A stretch of 6,538 bases of DNA from contig JAAZBY010000448.1 in NCBI GenBank assembly GCA_012513595.1, positions 1 to 6,538 of the forward strand, written 5' to 3'. Of the stretch, positions 6,171 through 6,538 are shown in pieces. The first letter of the stretch is position 1. Every line of letters starts with the position of its first letter. This DNA comes from Chloroflexota bacterium. GTDB lineage: Bacteria; Chloroflexota; Anaerolineae; UBA1429. Under the pieces are notes generated by a model that had not been told where the DNA came from, did no database searches, and worked only from the letters and a program-made list of their open reading frames with translations. A program made the position numbers and the translations under genes.

Positions 6171-6538
6171 ATGGAAGCGCGTGAGCTGGAAACACTGCGG
6201 CACTCTGCCGCGCACGTGATGGCCGAGGCCGTGTTGCAGCTTTTCCCGGGGGCCAAGCTGGGCATCGGCCCCGCCATCGACAATGGCTTCTACTATGATT
6301 TTGACCTGCCGCGCCCCCTGACGCAGGAGGACCTGGCCGCCATCTCCGAGCGCATGACGGAGAGCATCAAGGCGCGGCAGCCCTTTGTGCGCCGTGAGGT
6401 GACCAAGGAGGAGGCTCGCCGGGCGTTCGCCGATCAGCCCTACAAGCTGGAGCTGCTCGAGGAGCTTCCGGAAGGGGAGCCGATCTCGATCTACACGCAT
6501 GACGGCTTCTCTGACCTTTGCCGCGGGCCTCACGTCGA
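6171..6538 (+). CDS. thrS: Threonyl-tRNA synthetase, N-terminal part (runs off the window); form without a TGS domain
   Basis: The first 122 codons are present. The cytoplasmic enzyme charges tRNA-Thr with threonine. The visible part is the editing (second additional, SAD) domain: LRHSAAHVMAEAV gives the HxxxH pair (His11, His15), GIGPAIDNGFYYDFDL (31-46) is the family hallmark, and DLCRGPHV near the end gives Cys117 and His121, completing the HxxxH...CxxxH site. The usual N-terminal TGS domain (about 60 residues) is absent: the protein starts only 10 residues before the HxxxH motif. AGGAG (6158-6162) lies 8 bases before the ATG at 6171. A second in-frame ATG at 6081, also with AGGAG, would add 30 Arg/Pro-rich residues that are not a TGS domain, and an in-frame TGA at 6054 rules out anything longer. 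Expression is controlled by the T-box leader upstream. Confidence 0.96.
   Translation, partial: MEARELETLRHSAAHVMAEAVLQLFPGAKLGIGPAIDNGFYYDFDLPRPLTQEDLAAISERMTESIKARQPFVRREVTKEEARRAFADQPYKLELLEELPEGEPISIYTHDGFSDLCRGPHV

Noticed and set aside
5605..6195. A 196-codon minus-strand frame across the thrS leader
   Set aside because: It covers the T-box riboswitch on the opposite strand; the composition is shadow-like and no ribosome site or domain is seen.

Overview
The window is high-GC DNA that looks like a bacterial chromosome segment, with no plasmid, phage or transposon signal. A Chloroflexota (Anaerolineae-like) source is my best guess. It rests on three things: a T-box leader in front of a threonyl-tRNA synthetase gene whose protein starts directly at the editing domain; a secreted, repeat-containing protein of a type I associate with that phylum; and the general gene style. 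This is inference and was not checked by search.

Six genes and one partial gene lie on the minus strand, and one partial gene lies on the plus strand. At the left edge (1-1559, minus) is an export operon read in the order ABC ATPase, small membrane-anchored protein, HlyD/MacA-type adaptor. The first two genes overlap by 4 bases, the next gap is 13 bases, and the adaptor runs off the window. A permease gene of the MacB/FtsX type would be expected beyond the edge. A strong hairpin (1717-1749) separates this operon from 1775-2536 (minus), a secreted protein made of two copies of one domain spaced exactly 99 residues apart.

Next come a DMT/EamA-family membrane transporter (2857-3744, minus) and a 58-residue tail-anchored small protein (3951-4127, minus). 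A good terminator lies between them, and each has a candidate extended -10 promoter built on the same 11-base sequence. A Gfo/Idh/MocA-type oxidoreductase (4457-5434, minus) follows. Downstream of its stop lie a 35-base perfect palindrome and a tandem 16-base repeat.

At the right edge thrS (6171 to the end, plus) is transcribed divergently. Its leader is a complete T-box riboswitch: a TTGCGA-N17-TATACT promoter, a Stem I with recognisable AGUA, AG-bulge and GCUG elements, a Stem III, the T-box sequence UGGAACCGCG, and a terminator with a U-tract. Uncharged tRNA-Thr should bind this leader and allow read-through into thrS. The unusual points are the specifier register, the missing TGS domain, and a second in-frame start whose ribosome binding site sits in a hairpin loop.

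I see no defence system, CRISPR array, mobile element or clearly new multi-gene system here.
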